DNA from: Piscinibacter sp.
Lineage (GTDB): Bacteria > Pseudomonadota > Gammaproteobacteria > Burkholderiales > Burkholderiaceae_C
DNA length: 64,000 nt
NCBI GenBank assembly: GCA_016706565.1
Contig: JADJJI010000007.1
Location: forward strand, 124,001 to 188,000
Direction of reading: 5' to 3'
Part shown: one piece after another, positions 17,116 to 27,369 of the stretch
Position numbering within the stretch: the first letter of the stretch is position 1
Layout: each line of letters begins with the position of its first letter
Notes under the pieces: generated by a model
What the model saw: only the letters and a program-made list of their open reading frames with translations
Told to the model about the DNA's origin: nothing
Databases searched by the model: none
Program-made: the position numbers and the translations under genes

Positions 17116-19791
17116 TCAGTTGCGCAGCATCGACGCGTTGAGCGCCTGATCGAGCAGGCCCAGGCTCTCCTGCAGGTGGGCACGCGACTCGACAGACCAC
17201 TTTCGCGTGGCCAGGGCGCGGCGCAGGTCGTCGCGCAACGCCACCGCGTTCAGGCGCAGCAGGCTCTGCGCGTCCGCCGGCAGCGGCGACTGCACGCGCA
17301 CCAGCAGCCCGTGCAGTCGCCTCAGGTGCTCGCGCTGCAGGTTGCGGCGCAGGCGGTCGATCTCGGCGCCGCTCTTCAGCTCGCTCCACACGGCCGATTG
17401 CAGGGTGCCGTAGACCTCGTTCAGCGAGATCAGGCCCCGCTGTTCGGCGGCGGGCACGTACAGCGGCAGGTCGAGCAGCCGCGAGGCCGTTCCGGGGCTC
17501 AGCAGCCGGTCCAGCCCGGCCACCTGCAACTGCAGCACCATCGCCGGGATGCTGACGACGGCCGGCCGGGTCCACTCCCGGTAATCCGGCGCAAGGCCGG
17601 ACAGGAACTGCGGCTGGAAGCGGAAGCTGTCGGCCGAGAACAGGCCGCCGACCATGAACTGCAATGCCTCGCGCTGGCGTGCCGGCTCGACCGGCCGGAA
17701 GGCGGCCTGCGCACCCGCGCCCGGCGCATCGCGCGAGGTGTACATGCCGCCGACGTACTTGGCCACCTGCACGGCCGCGTCGTTGAGCGGGTTGAAGCCC
17801 GACAGCAGCACGCGGCGCTGGCGTGTCGGGTCGTCGCCTGGCTGCGGCTTGCGCTCCTGCACGCGCTGCCAGAGCTCGCGCGAGAGCTGCAGCCGCTTAC
17901 GATAGTAGGCCAGTGGCTCGTCGCCGAGGTCGAAGCGGTTGACCATCGGGTCCAGGCCGTCGTTGCCGGGCACGCCGCCGGCATCGGGGTCGTTGGCGAA
18001 AGCCAGCAGCGGCTCGGTGCTGCGCGCGGCGATGCGTTCGAGTTCGCGCTTCTCGTCGGCCGCATCGATCGGCTTGTAGGCGTACTCGATGGCCCAGTAG
18101 TCGTAGGGGCCGAGCGTGGTGTTGTTGAAGCTCGCCTGGCGCTCGCCGGCGGCCGCGACGTTGTAGCCGTTGTAGTCCATCACCGAGCCGGAGATGCCGT
18201 TCTTCTCGGTGAAGTCCTTGTCCTGCAACTGCGCGCGGGTGTAGACGGTCGAGGCCCTGAAGTTGTGCGTCAGCCCCAGTGTGTGGCCGACCTCGTGCAT
18301 GATCGTGTCGCGGATCCGGGACTGCGCAAACGCCTCCGCCTCGGGGCTGTCCGGCGCGATCGCGCCGCGCGCATCGAGCAGGTCCAGGGCGAAGTTCATC
18401 TCCGCCGCCGCGGCGTCGGCATAGTCGCAGGCCTGCGCCGCCGCCTTCGACCACGGCAAGGCGATCGGCGTGGCGAAGGGGCGCATCGGGGCGCCCACGT
18501 TCTCGACGATGAAGCGGCGCGCGCCGCGGCCGAACACGTCGCTCATCGCGATGTCGGCATCGATGATCTCGCCGGTGCGCGGGTCGGAATGGCTGGGCCC
18601 GCGCGCGAAGCCCACGTCGGCGCCGACGAACCAGCGGATCGATGCATGGCGCGAGTCGAGCGTGTCCCAGTCGGCATCGTCGGGCTGCTGCTTGACCACC
18701 ACGGCGTTCTTGAAGCCGATGCGCTCGAAGGCCTTGTTCCACTCGAGAACGCCCTCGGTCACCGACTGGCGATAGACCGGCGGGATGTTCTTGTCGAGCC
18801 AGAACACGATCGGCTGCTTCGGCTCCGACAGCGCCGCGGCCGGGTCGGCCTTCTCCAGGCGCCAGCGGTTCACCATGAAGCGCTTCGGGTTGACCTGCAG
18901 GTCGTTGGACAGGTCGGTGACGGTGTCGGTGAAATGGCCCACGCGCGGGTCGGCCTGGCGCGCTGGCATCGGCTGCTCAGCCAGCTTGGTGAAGCTGTAG
19001 ACGTAGCCGACGAAGAAGCTGCGCGCATCGGGCAGCGTCGAGGGCGGCGCCGGAGCCGGCACGGGCGGAGCCACCAGCGGAGGCGCCGGCAGACGCGAGG
19101 TGGCGAAGTGCATGCGCAGGTTCAGCGTCGTCAGGTCGTCGGTGACGCGCGTCTTCTCGATGCTCGAGTTGCTTCGGTCCAGTGAGTACGGCAGGCGGAA
19201 GGCGGCCTCCAGACGCGTCGAGTACGCAGGCAGGTCGCTGAGCAGGAATGCCGCGTCGACGAGCAGCGACTTGCGCTCCGGGTGCGGCGCACTGGCCACC
19301 GCGGTGGCGCCGAGCAGGCTGTCGGAGAAGCCCTGGGCCACGGCGGCCTGCATGGCCGTGCCGCTGGCGATGTACTCGGTGTTCAGCGCAGTCAGCTGCA
19401 CCTGGTTGTTCACCTTGCGGAAACTCGCCAGCCACGACGGGCCCATCTGGCTGCCATACAGGCCGCGCTCGCCGATCGATTGGGTGATATTGGCCGACAG
19501 CAGGAAAGGCTTGTCGAGCAGTTCGGCGGGGATCTCCAGCCAGACCTTCTCGTCCTTGCGCCACACGGGAATGAAGCCGGCTTGTTGCGTGGCGCCCTTG
19601 ATGATCTCGGCGAAGGGCTTGGGCGCTGAGGGGTCGGGCCGTGCCGGTGCGGATGCCGCAGCGCCCGGGCCGCTGGCGGTTGCGGCGTTGGGCGGGGCAG
19701 CGGCTGCCGCGCGGGGCAGGTTCAGCGAAGCACAACCGGTCAGCGCCGACGACAGCAGGGCAAGCACGGCAAGGCGGGAAGGCATGGACAT
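17116..19791 (-). CDS. large zinc-dependent metalloprotease lipoprotein (DUF5117/DUF4953)
   Basis: An 891-residue predicted lipoprotein: signal ending in LTGC with Cys20, then an Ala/Pro linker. The catalytic motif HEVGHTLGLTH at 499-509 is the HExxHxxGxxH metzincin pattern. The layout fits the DUF5117 (N-terminal) and DUF4953 (C-terminal) zinc-dependent metalloprotease family, found in many Bacteroidetes and Proteobacteria. Members are thought to sit in the envelope, but their substrates are unknown. The gene has 134 nt of gene-free DNA upstream and 100 nt downstream. A second in-frame ATG two codons later (19785) is also possible. Confidence 0.88.
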   Translation of the reverse strand: MSMPSRLAVLALLSSALTGCASLNLPRAAAAAPPNAATASGPGAAASAPARPDPSAPKPFAEIIKGATQQAGFIPVWRKDEKVWLEIPAELLDKPFLLSANITQSIGERGLYGSQMGPSWLASFRKVNNQVQLTALNTEYIASGTAMQAAVAQGFSDSLLGATAVASAPHPERKSLLVDAAFLLSDLPAYSTRLEAAFRLPYSLDRSNSSIEKTRVTDDLTTLNLRMHFATSRLPAPPLVAPPVPAPAPPSTLPDARSFFVGYVYSFTKLAEQPMPARQADPRVGHFTDTVTDLSNDLQVNPKRFMVNRWRLEKADPAAALSEPKQPIVFWLDKNIPPVYRQSVTEGVLEWNKAFERIGFKNAVVVKQQPDDADWDTLDSRHASIRWFVGADVGFARGPSHSDPRTGEIIDADIAMSDVFGRGARRFIVENVGAPMRPFATPIALPWSKAAAQACDYADAAAAEMNFALDLLDARGAIAPDSPEAEAFAQSRIRDTIMHEVGHTLGLTHNFRASTVYTRAQLQDKDFTEKNGISGSVMDYNGYNVAAAGERQASFNNTTLGPYDYWAIEYAYKPIDAADEKRELERIAARSTEPLLAFANDPDAGGVPGNDGLDPMVNRFDLGDEPLAYYRKRLQLSRELWQRVQERKPQPGDDPTRQRRVLLSGFNPLNDAAVQVAKYVGGMYTSRDAPGAGAQAAFRPVEPARQREALQFMVGGLFSADSFRFQPQFLSGLAPDYREWTRPAVVSIPAMVLQLQVAGLDRLLSPGTASRLLDLPLYVPAAEQRGLISLNEVYGTLQSAVWSELKSGAEIDRLRRNLQREHLRRLHGLLVRVQSPLPADAQSLLRLNAVALRDDLRRALATRKWSVESRAHLQESLGLLDQALNASMLRN

Positions 19792-19924
19792 GGGAGACGG
19801 CGTCGCACGCGACGAAGGCAGTTTGCGGACGATTCTGCAGCACGGGCCGTGCCCGCAGGATCAGGGCAGTCCCCTTGTGCCGTGAGGGAACCCCGTGAAG
19901 CGCGGCGGATCCGCGCCGGGATTC

Positions 19925-21571
19925 TCAGCTCTTGCGGTCGCGGTCGGCCCAGCCGGCCAGGCTGACGACCGCGAGCAGCGTGACAGTCCAGCCGAACAGC
20001 GTCACCACCCAGCCCGCCACGCGAACGATGTCGCTCCAGCCAGATCCTGGCGCGGCCCCGGTGGCGGGCAGCCAGTGGCGCTTCTCGTTCAGGTCGATCA
20101 ACGGCAACAGCAGGTCCAGCGTGTAGGCCAGCGGGCTGAAGGGCGCGAGCACCGCCGAACCAGCCGGCAGCAGTGCGCCCTCCTGCTGCGCGAACCCGAA
20201 CAGCGCAGCGCCCAGCAGCCAGACCCCCAGCGACCACGCCACCAGCCGCTGCGGCCTCCAGCCGTAGCCGGCCAGTGCGCCGAAAGCGAGGTGGGCCGCC
20301 CGCGCCGACCAACGCATCGCGGCCGGGACCGCCTGGCCGATGCGCCCGATGTGACGCAGCCGCTGCTCGCGCTGCACCGCCAGGTCGTCGGCACTCGCGC
20401 CATGGCCCATGCGCCTCAGCACGTGGATGGCACGGCGCCAGGGCTGCATGCGGAAGTCGTCGCCGATGTGCGAAGCCGGCTGGCGCTCCAGCCAGGCGAG
20501 GCGAAAGCGCGCATCCAGCGGCGCACCTTCGCCGAAGCGCGAGTAGTCGAAGCCGTCGAGCACCAGCCGCTCGCCCCAGGTGGACAGGTCGTCGACCAGC
20601 GCCTTCACGTGCGTGCCGGCGAACGAGGCGCCCAGCAGTGGCGCGGCGAGCTGGCCCAGCCGCAGCGTGCCGCCGATGTGGGCGCGGTCGAGCACCAGCG
20701 AGGTGCCATCGCCCCAGGCCGCGTCGCCGACCCGGTCGAAGGCCGCCGAAGTGCAGTCGAGGTCGCCGCCGATCTGCGCGCGCCGCAGGCTGACGAGGCC
20801 GGCCGCCGCGAAGCCTTCGTCCAGCCGCATGTCGCCGCCGACCTCGATGCGGTCGAGCACCAGCGCCGCGCGGCGAGCGCCGCCGGTGTCCAGCGGGCCG
20901 CTGACGCGTGCGCGGCCGGCGATGAAGTCACCCCCGACACGGGCCCCCGCGAAGCGCACTTCGCCGGAGGCGTCGAAGCCTTCGGACAGGCGCACGTCGC
21001 CCTCGACCTGCAGCCCATCGGCCAGCAGGCTGCGCCGGCCGGGGATCGGGCTCTCGCCGCCGGACAGCGTCAGCCGCGTGGCGCTGAAGTCGCCGCCGAT
21101 GTGCGCCTGTTGCAGCCGCACCTCGCTGGCCACGCTGCAGCCGGCATTGAGCGCCAGGTCCTGAGCGATGCGGCAGCGCTCGGCCAGCAGGCCGGGCAGT
21201 TCGCAATCGGGAAAGCTCAGCGCGCCGCGCACCCGCGCGCCATCGAACAAGGGGGTGGTGTCGAACACGCAGCGGAAGAACCACAGGCTGCTCGGCACAT
21301 CGCACTCGCCCAGATCGAGGCGGCCCAGCACCCAGGCTCCGAGAAGCTGGATGCGCCGCCCCTGGGCGCGGCCGGCACCGTGCAGTGCGAGTTCGGCGAG
21401 GAAGGCTGCGCGCACCGTCACGTCATCGCTGGCCTCGACCGGCCGGCGCAGTCCGATGCGGGCGATGTCGCCGTGGCGGAAGGCACGCAGCAGGATGCGC
21501 TCCGCACGGCGCAGGGGTTCGAAGCGCGCGAGCGGGTGGTCCGGCGGGAGTGGCGAGCCCGGCGCCGTCAT
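19925..21571 (-). CDS. membrane protein with bactofilin-like GGD repeats, function unknown
   Basis: A 548-residue protein I cannot assign. Residues about 30-330 contain regularly spaced short repeats of the form (I/V)GGD-hydrophobic-x-hydrophobic: HIGGDF 157, VEGDVRL 189, VGGDF 212, VGGDMRL 244, IGGDLDC 267 and IGGTLRL 299. Together with LGRLDLGEC near 82, these resemble turns of a right-handed beta-solenoid, as in bactofilins or pentapeptide-like proteins. A helical, Arg-rich linker (about 355-420) leads to two or three membrane helices at about 441-460, 472-492 and 514-541. It has no signal peptide, so the solenoid is probably cytoplasmic, with the membrane part at the C-terminus. Confidence 0.78.
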   Translation of the reverse strand: MTAPGSPLPPDHPLARFEPLRRAERILLRAFRHGDIARIGLRRPVEASDDVTVRAAFLAELALHGAGRAQGRRIQLLGAWVLGRLDLGECDVPSSLWFFRCVFDTTPLFDGARVRGALSFPDCELPGLLAERCRIAQDLALNAGCSVASEVRLQQAHIGGDFSATRLTLSGGESPIPGRRSLLADGLQVEGDVRLSEGFDASGEVRFAGARVGGDFIAGRARVSGPLDTGGARRAALVLDRIEVGGDMRLDEGFAAAGLVSLRRAQIGGDLDCTSAAFDRVGDAAWGDGTSLVLDRAHIGGTLRLGQLAAPLLGASFAGTHVKALVDDLSTWGERLVLDGFDYSRFGEGAPLDARFRLAWLERQPASHIGDDFRMQPWRRAIHVLRRMGHGASADDLAVQREQRLRHIGRIGQAVPAAMRWSARAAHLAFGALAGYGWRPQRLVAWSLGVWLLGAALFGFAQQEGALLPAGSAVLAPFSPLAYTLDLLLPLIDLNEKRHWLPATGAAPGSGWSDIVRVAGWVVTLFGWTVTLLAVVSLAGWADRDRKS

Positions 21572-21787
21572 CGGGCGGCGTGCTCCGCGCCGGCAGTGGG
21601 CCTGCCGAGCTCGAAGGGAAAGGGAAGGACGGTGTGCATGTCGTGTCGGCGCATCGCGATGCGTTCGCGCCGATTCTGAAGCAGCACCGCGCTGCGCTGG
21701 GGCGGCGCAGCTCCCGCGATCACGGGGCCGCGGCCCGAAAAGACACGGCGTGCCCCCGGGTCGAGGGGTGGGTCGTGCTCCGACGTG

Positions 21788-23453
<1,666 letters not shown>

Positions 23454-23536
23454 TGGGTTCTCTACGATCCGGGGATGCGGGGAATCCCGCGATTATCCCG
23501 GACGCCGCGCCGCCGCCCGCGGGCGCGCCCTGGCGC

Positions 23537-24364
23537 TCAGCGGGCGGACAGTTGCTCGCGCAGCTCTGCGAGCAAGCTCTGTGGTTCGATCGGCCGCACC
23601 AGGTAGGCATCGGCGCCCAGGGCCAGTCCGCGGTCGCGCGAGGCGTCGTCTCGCGCCGTCGCGGTGAGAAAGACGAAGGGCATGGCGTGCAGCGCAGCGT
23701 CCGCCCGCACACGTTCGAGCAGTTCGAAGCCATTGCCTTCATGCATCACCACGTCCGACAGGATGAGATCGACGTGCTGCGCGCGCGCCAGCGCGAACGC
23801 CTCGTCGCCGCCGCCGGCGGTCATCACCTGGTAGCCCGCTGGCTCGAGCAGGCTGAGCTTGAAGGCGAGGTTGGCATCGGTGTCGTCGACCATCAGCAGC
23901 ACCAGCCCAGGCGTGGGCGCGCGCAGCTCGGGGCGGATAGGGCGCTGCACGGCCACCTCGTCAGGAGGTGGTGCCGGCGCGGGCTGGGGCGGCGCCGGCA
24001 CGCCCGGCAGGAAGCGCGCGAGTTCGGTCATGAACTGCGCCGGGTCGATCGGCTTGTCGAAGTGGCCGTCGAATCCGGAACGCAAGGCTCGGTCGTGGTC
24101 GCCCACCATCGCATAGGCGGTCACCGCCAGCAGTGGCACGCTGGCCAGCGCCGCGTCGGCTTTCAGTGCGCGAGCCACCTCGTAGCCGTCCAGGCCGGGC
24201 ATCTGGATGTCGCACACCACCAGGTCGGGTACTTCACGAAGCGCAGCGTCGAGTCCGGCCTGCCCGTCGGTGGCGCTGATCGGCTCGTGACCCCAGGCGC
24301 GCAGCAGGTAGGTCATCAGCTCCAGGTTGATGGGGTTGTCCTCGATGACCAGGATCCGGGCCAT
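23537..24364 (-). CDS. double-receiver response regulator without output domain
   Basis: A 275-residue protein made of two receiver domains joined by a Pro/Ala linker (about 122-140). The first (1-120) has Asp52 in VCDIQMPGLDG and the FDKPID lysine motif; the second (about 153-275) has Asp204 in LSDVVMHEGNG with an Arg instead of the usual Lys in VRPIEP. There is no DNA-binding, cyclase or methylesterase domain, so it likely passes phosphate on or acts by protein contact. It begins 1 nt after the stop of the PAS kinase, its likely partner. Confidence 0.9.
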   Translation of the reverse strand: MARILVIEDNPINLELMTYLLRAWGHEPISATDGQAGLDAALREVPDLVVCDIQMPGLDGYEVARALKADAALASVPLLAVTAYAMVGDHDRALRSGFDGHFDKPIDPAQFMTELARFLPGVPAPPQPAPAPPPDEVAVQRPIRPELRAPTPGLVLLMVDDTDANLAFKLSLLEPAGYQVMTAGGGDEAFALARAQHVDLILSDVVMHEGNGFELLERVRADAALHAMPFVFLTATARDDASRDRGLALGADAYLVRPIEPQSLLAELREQLSAR

Positions 24365-24365
24365 C

Positions 24366-25835
24366 TCAGCCTCGCGCCAGATTCAGCGTGAAGCAGCTGC
24401 CCTGGCCAAACTCGCTGCTCACGTCGATGCGTCCTCCCATCAACGCGGCCAGCTTGGTCGACAGATGCAGGCCCAGGCCGGTGCCCTCGGCGTTGCGCGT
24501 ACGTGCGTCGCCGACCTGCGTGAAGGGCTCGAACAGCCGCGCTCGGTCGCTCGCGCTGAGGCCCGGCCCGGTGTCGCGGACCTCGATCCGGACGCCGTCA
24601 TCGACATCGCGCACGGCCAGCGTGACGCCACCCGCCTGCGTGAACTTGACGGCGTTGCCGGTCAGGTTGATGAGGATCTGCAGCAGCGCCCGGCGGTCGG
24701 CGCGCACAGCCGGCCAGCCGGGCCGGGGGTCCAGCCGCAGCCAGAGTCCACGAGCCTGCGCCGCCGGGCGCAGCGTCTGCAGCACCTCGTCGAGCACCGT
24801 CGCGCAGTCCACCGCATCGAGACGCAGTTCGACCCGGCCCGACTCGATCTTCGCCAGGTCGAGCAGGTCATTGATCAGCGACAGCAGGTGCTTGCCGCTG
24901 GACTGCACCAGGCCGAGCTGCTTTTCCTGGTCGGGCGTGAGCGGGCCGGGCAGCTTCATGAGCATCAGGCCGGTGAAGCCGATGATGGCGTTCAGCGGCG
25001 TGCGCAGTTCGTGGCTCATGGTGGCGAGAAATCGGTCCTTCGCGCGGCTGGCGCGTTCGAGCTCGTCGTTCTTCTCGCGCAGCGCGAGTTCGAAGCGCTT
25101 GCGCTCGCTGATGTCACGGATCGCGCTCATCACCAGGCGGCCGGCCTCGGTGTCGATCGGGCTGAGGCTGATCTCGACCGGGAACTCCTCGCCGCTGGCG
25201 CGCACCCCGTGCAGCTCCCGGCCCTCGCCCATCGCCCGCATGCGTGGCGCGCCGAGGAATCCCAGGCGCTGGCTGAGGTGCGCACGCTGCAGCCGCTGCG
25301 GCAACAGCAGTTCGATCGGCTCGCCGATCACCGCCGCCGATTCGTGGCCGAACAGGCGGCGCGCCTGCGCGTTGAACAGCACGATGCGGCCGGCGCCGTT
25401 GACGATGACGATCGCATCGGGCGCGTTGTCGAGCACGGCATGGAAGCGCGCGTGCACGAACGCGGAGTCGCGCCAGGCGCGCTGGCGCGTCACGTCGGCC
25501 AGGTGGCTGACCAGGTGCGTGACCTCGCCTTGCGCATCGCGCACGGCGCCCATGCTGCAGTTGACGTACAGCGGCACGCCGTCCTTGCGCTGGCGCAGCA
25601 CCTCGTGCCGGACGCCCAGGCCGTCGAGCGCCTCCTTGCGCAGCTGGATCTCGTCGTCGTGCAGTTCGCGTGGCACGATCAGCTGGGCCATCGCCAGTCC
25701 GAGCGCCTCTTCGGCGCTGTAGCCGAAGGTCGCTTCGGCGGCGCGGTTCCACAGGGCCACGCGGCCATCGGGATGCGTGGCGATGAGCGCGTCGGGTGAC
25801 TGCGCGACCAGGACCTCACTGAGAGCAGAGTTCAT
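24366..25835 (-). CDS. PAS-domain histidine kinase, soluble
   Basis: A 489-residue cytoplasmic kinase: two PAS domains (about 10-120, MSALSEVLVAQSPDALIATHP onwards in part, and about 135-245), a HisKA dimerisation domain with phospho-acceptor His275 in FLATMSHELRTPLNA, and a HATPase_c domain with NLTGNAVKFTQAGG, RDTGPGLS and GTGLGLHLS motifs. No membrane helix is seen, so the signal is probably cytoplasmic (redox, light or a metabolite through PAS). The double-receiver gene follows after 1 nt. A palindrome overlies its probable promoter (25852-25893). Confidence 0.9.
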   Translation of the reverse strand: MNSALSEVLVAQSPDALIATHPDGRVALWNRAAEATFGYSAEEALGLAMAQLIVPRELHDDEIQLRKEALDGLGVRHEVLRQRKDGVPLYVNCSMGAVRDAQGEVTHLVSHLADVTRQRAWRDSAFVHARFHAVLDNAPDAIVIVNGAGRIVLFNAQARRLFGHESAAVIGEPIELLLPQRLQRAHLSQRLGFLGAPRMRAMGEGRELHGVRASGEEFPVEISLSPIDTEAGRLVMSAIRDISERKRFELALREKNDELERASRAKDRFLATMSHELRTPLNAIIGFTGLMLMKLPGPLTPDQEKQLGLVQSSGKHLLSLINDLLDLAKIESGRVELRLDAVDCATVLDEVLQTLRPAAQARGLWLRLDPRPGWPAVRADRRALLQILINLTGNAVKFTQAGGVTLAVRDVDDGVRIEVRDTGPGLSASDRARLFEPFTQVGDARTRNAEGTGLGLHLSTKLAALMGGRIDVSSEFGQGSCFTLNLARG

Positions 25836-25851
25836 GCATCCTGATCGGCGA

Positions 25852-25893
25852 ATTGATTCGAATCAATGTAGTCCCGACGCCAGGCCGGGGCAA
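25852..25893 (-). promoter_or_regulatory. candidate promoter with overlapping palindromic operator
   Basis: On the minus strand a -35-like TTGCCC (25893-25888), a 17-nt spacer and a -10-like TACATT (25870-25865) stand upstream of the kinase start at 25835. A perfect 16-bp palindrome, ATTGATTCGAATCAAT (25852-25867), overlaps the -10 and the likely transcription start. It is strikingly AT-rich for this genome. The arrangement is that of a repressor site. The hexamers each match consensus at four of six bases, so the promoter itself is only a prediction. Confidence 0.6.
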
Positions 25894-26067
25894 TGCGGGT
25901 TTCGAAGCGCTTTCGCCGTGGGCACGATCCACACCAATGACAAGTGAGCACGCGGCGCATCGTGGCACCACCCATGAGCGCCGCCGTCACCGCGTGCGCA
26001 GCGCGGAGCACGCCGATCCGCGCTTTCTGCTACGTTCCGACGGGCCCCTTCCAATCGACACGCCCTC

Positions 26068-27219
26068 ATGCCTGGACTGCTCTATCTCTTGACGCTGTGC
26101 AACCTGGTGATCGGCACCGGCGCCTTCGTGCTCAGCGGCGTGCTGGCGCCGATGGCCAGCGCGCTCGGCGTGAGCGTCGCGGCGGCCGGCCAGGCCATGA
26201 CGGCCTATGCGCTGTCGACCGCCGTGCTCGCGCCGCTGGTGCTGGTGCTCACCGGCCGGTGGCCGCGCGCACGCGTGCTCGTCGTCTCGATGGCGGTGTT
26301 CGCACTGGGCAACCTCATCTGCGCGATGGCCGACAGCCTGCCGGTGCTGCTGGCTGGCCGCGTGCTGATGGGCGTGGGCGCGGTGTTCACGGCAGTGGCG
26401 GCCGGCATCGCAGTGGCCCTCGTCGAGCCGCAGCGGCGCGGGCGGGCACTGTCGCTGGTCTTCATCGGCATCAGCATGAGCTACGTGATCGGCCTGCCGC
26501 TGGGCGCCTGGCTGGGCTTCCGCCACGGCTGGCAGGTGCCGGTGGCAGCGGTGGCCGGCGCGGCGGCGCTGACCTGCGGCGTGCTCGCGATGGCGCTGCC
26601 ACGCACGATCTCCGCACCCGGCGCGAGCTTCGCCGGGCTGGGCGATCTGCTGCGACGCGCCGAGGTGCTATGGACGCTGTCGCTCACGCTGCTGTACTTC
26701 GTGGCGATCTTCTGCGTGTTCGCGTACATCGGCCCGGTGCTGCAGGCGCTGCTGCCGATGTCGACCGAGCGCATGTCGCTCACGCTGATGCTGTTCGGCC
26801 TGTCGGGCGTGGTCGGCACCGTGGTGGGCGGCTGGGCCAACGACCGCTTCGGCCCGCGCCGCACGTTGACGGTGCAGCTCGCCGTGCTCGCGGCGATGAT
26901 GCTGCTGGTGCCGTTGACGCGCGGCAATCACGCGCTGATCGTGCTGGTGTTCGTGGTGTGGGGCATCGCCGGCTTCGGCATGATGTCGCCGCAGCAGTCG
27001 CGCCTGGCGGCACTGGCACCGGCGCAGGCGCCCATCCTGCTGTCGCTGAACACCTCGATGCTCTACATCGGCACGGCGCTCGGTGCGGCGATCGGCGGTC
27101 CTGCGGCCTTGACCGTCGGCTTCGACCGCCTGGCCTGGGTCGGCGTGCCGTTCGCGCTGGCGGGCTGGCTCACGCTGCGCCTGGGCGTGACAAAGGGCGC
27201 GAGCTGGCGTCCGGCATGA
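26068..27219 (+). CDS. MFS transporter, drug:H+ antiporter-like
   Basis: A 383-residue inner-membrane protein with about 12 hydrophobic helices. The loop between helices 2 and 3 (VLTGRWPRARVLVVSM) is a relaxed form of the MFS signature, and AGRVLMGVGAVFTAVAAGIA resembles the helix 4-5 region of efflux carriers of the AraJ/Cml type. Substrate unknown. It is divergent from the PAS kinase with 232 nt between starts, which could hold promoters for both. No ribosome site stands out before ATG 26068. Confidence 0.85.
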   Translation: MPGLLYLLTLCNLVIGTGAFVLSGVLAPMASALGVSVAAAGQAMTAYALSTAVLAPLVLVLTGRWPRARVLVVSMAVFALGNLICAMADSLPVLLAGRVLMGVGAVFTAVAAGIAVALVEPQRRGRALSLVFIGISMSYVIGLPLGAWLGFRHGWQVPVAAVAGAAALTCGVLAMALPRTISAPGASFAGLGDLLRRAEVLWTLSLTLLYFVAIFCVFAYIGPVLQALLPMSTERMSLTLMLFGLSGVVGTVVGGWANDRFGPRRTLTVQLAVLAAMMLLVPLTRGNHALIVLVFVVWGIAGFGMMSPQQSRLAALAPAQAPILLSLNTSMLYIGTALGAAIGGPAALTVGFDRLAWVGVPFALAGWLTLRLGVTKGASWRPA

Positions 27220-27369
27220 AATCGGAGCCGCAGGTAGAATCGCATCACCATCGCAGCACCCAGTCACTGCGCTGACGTCGTTTCCGACCCGGGCCTCGCG
27301 CCCCCCGCACCCTCTGCCTGCGACTGGCGCCCACACCCGGGCGACAGGCCGATCTCCTCACGGAACTCC

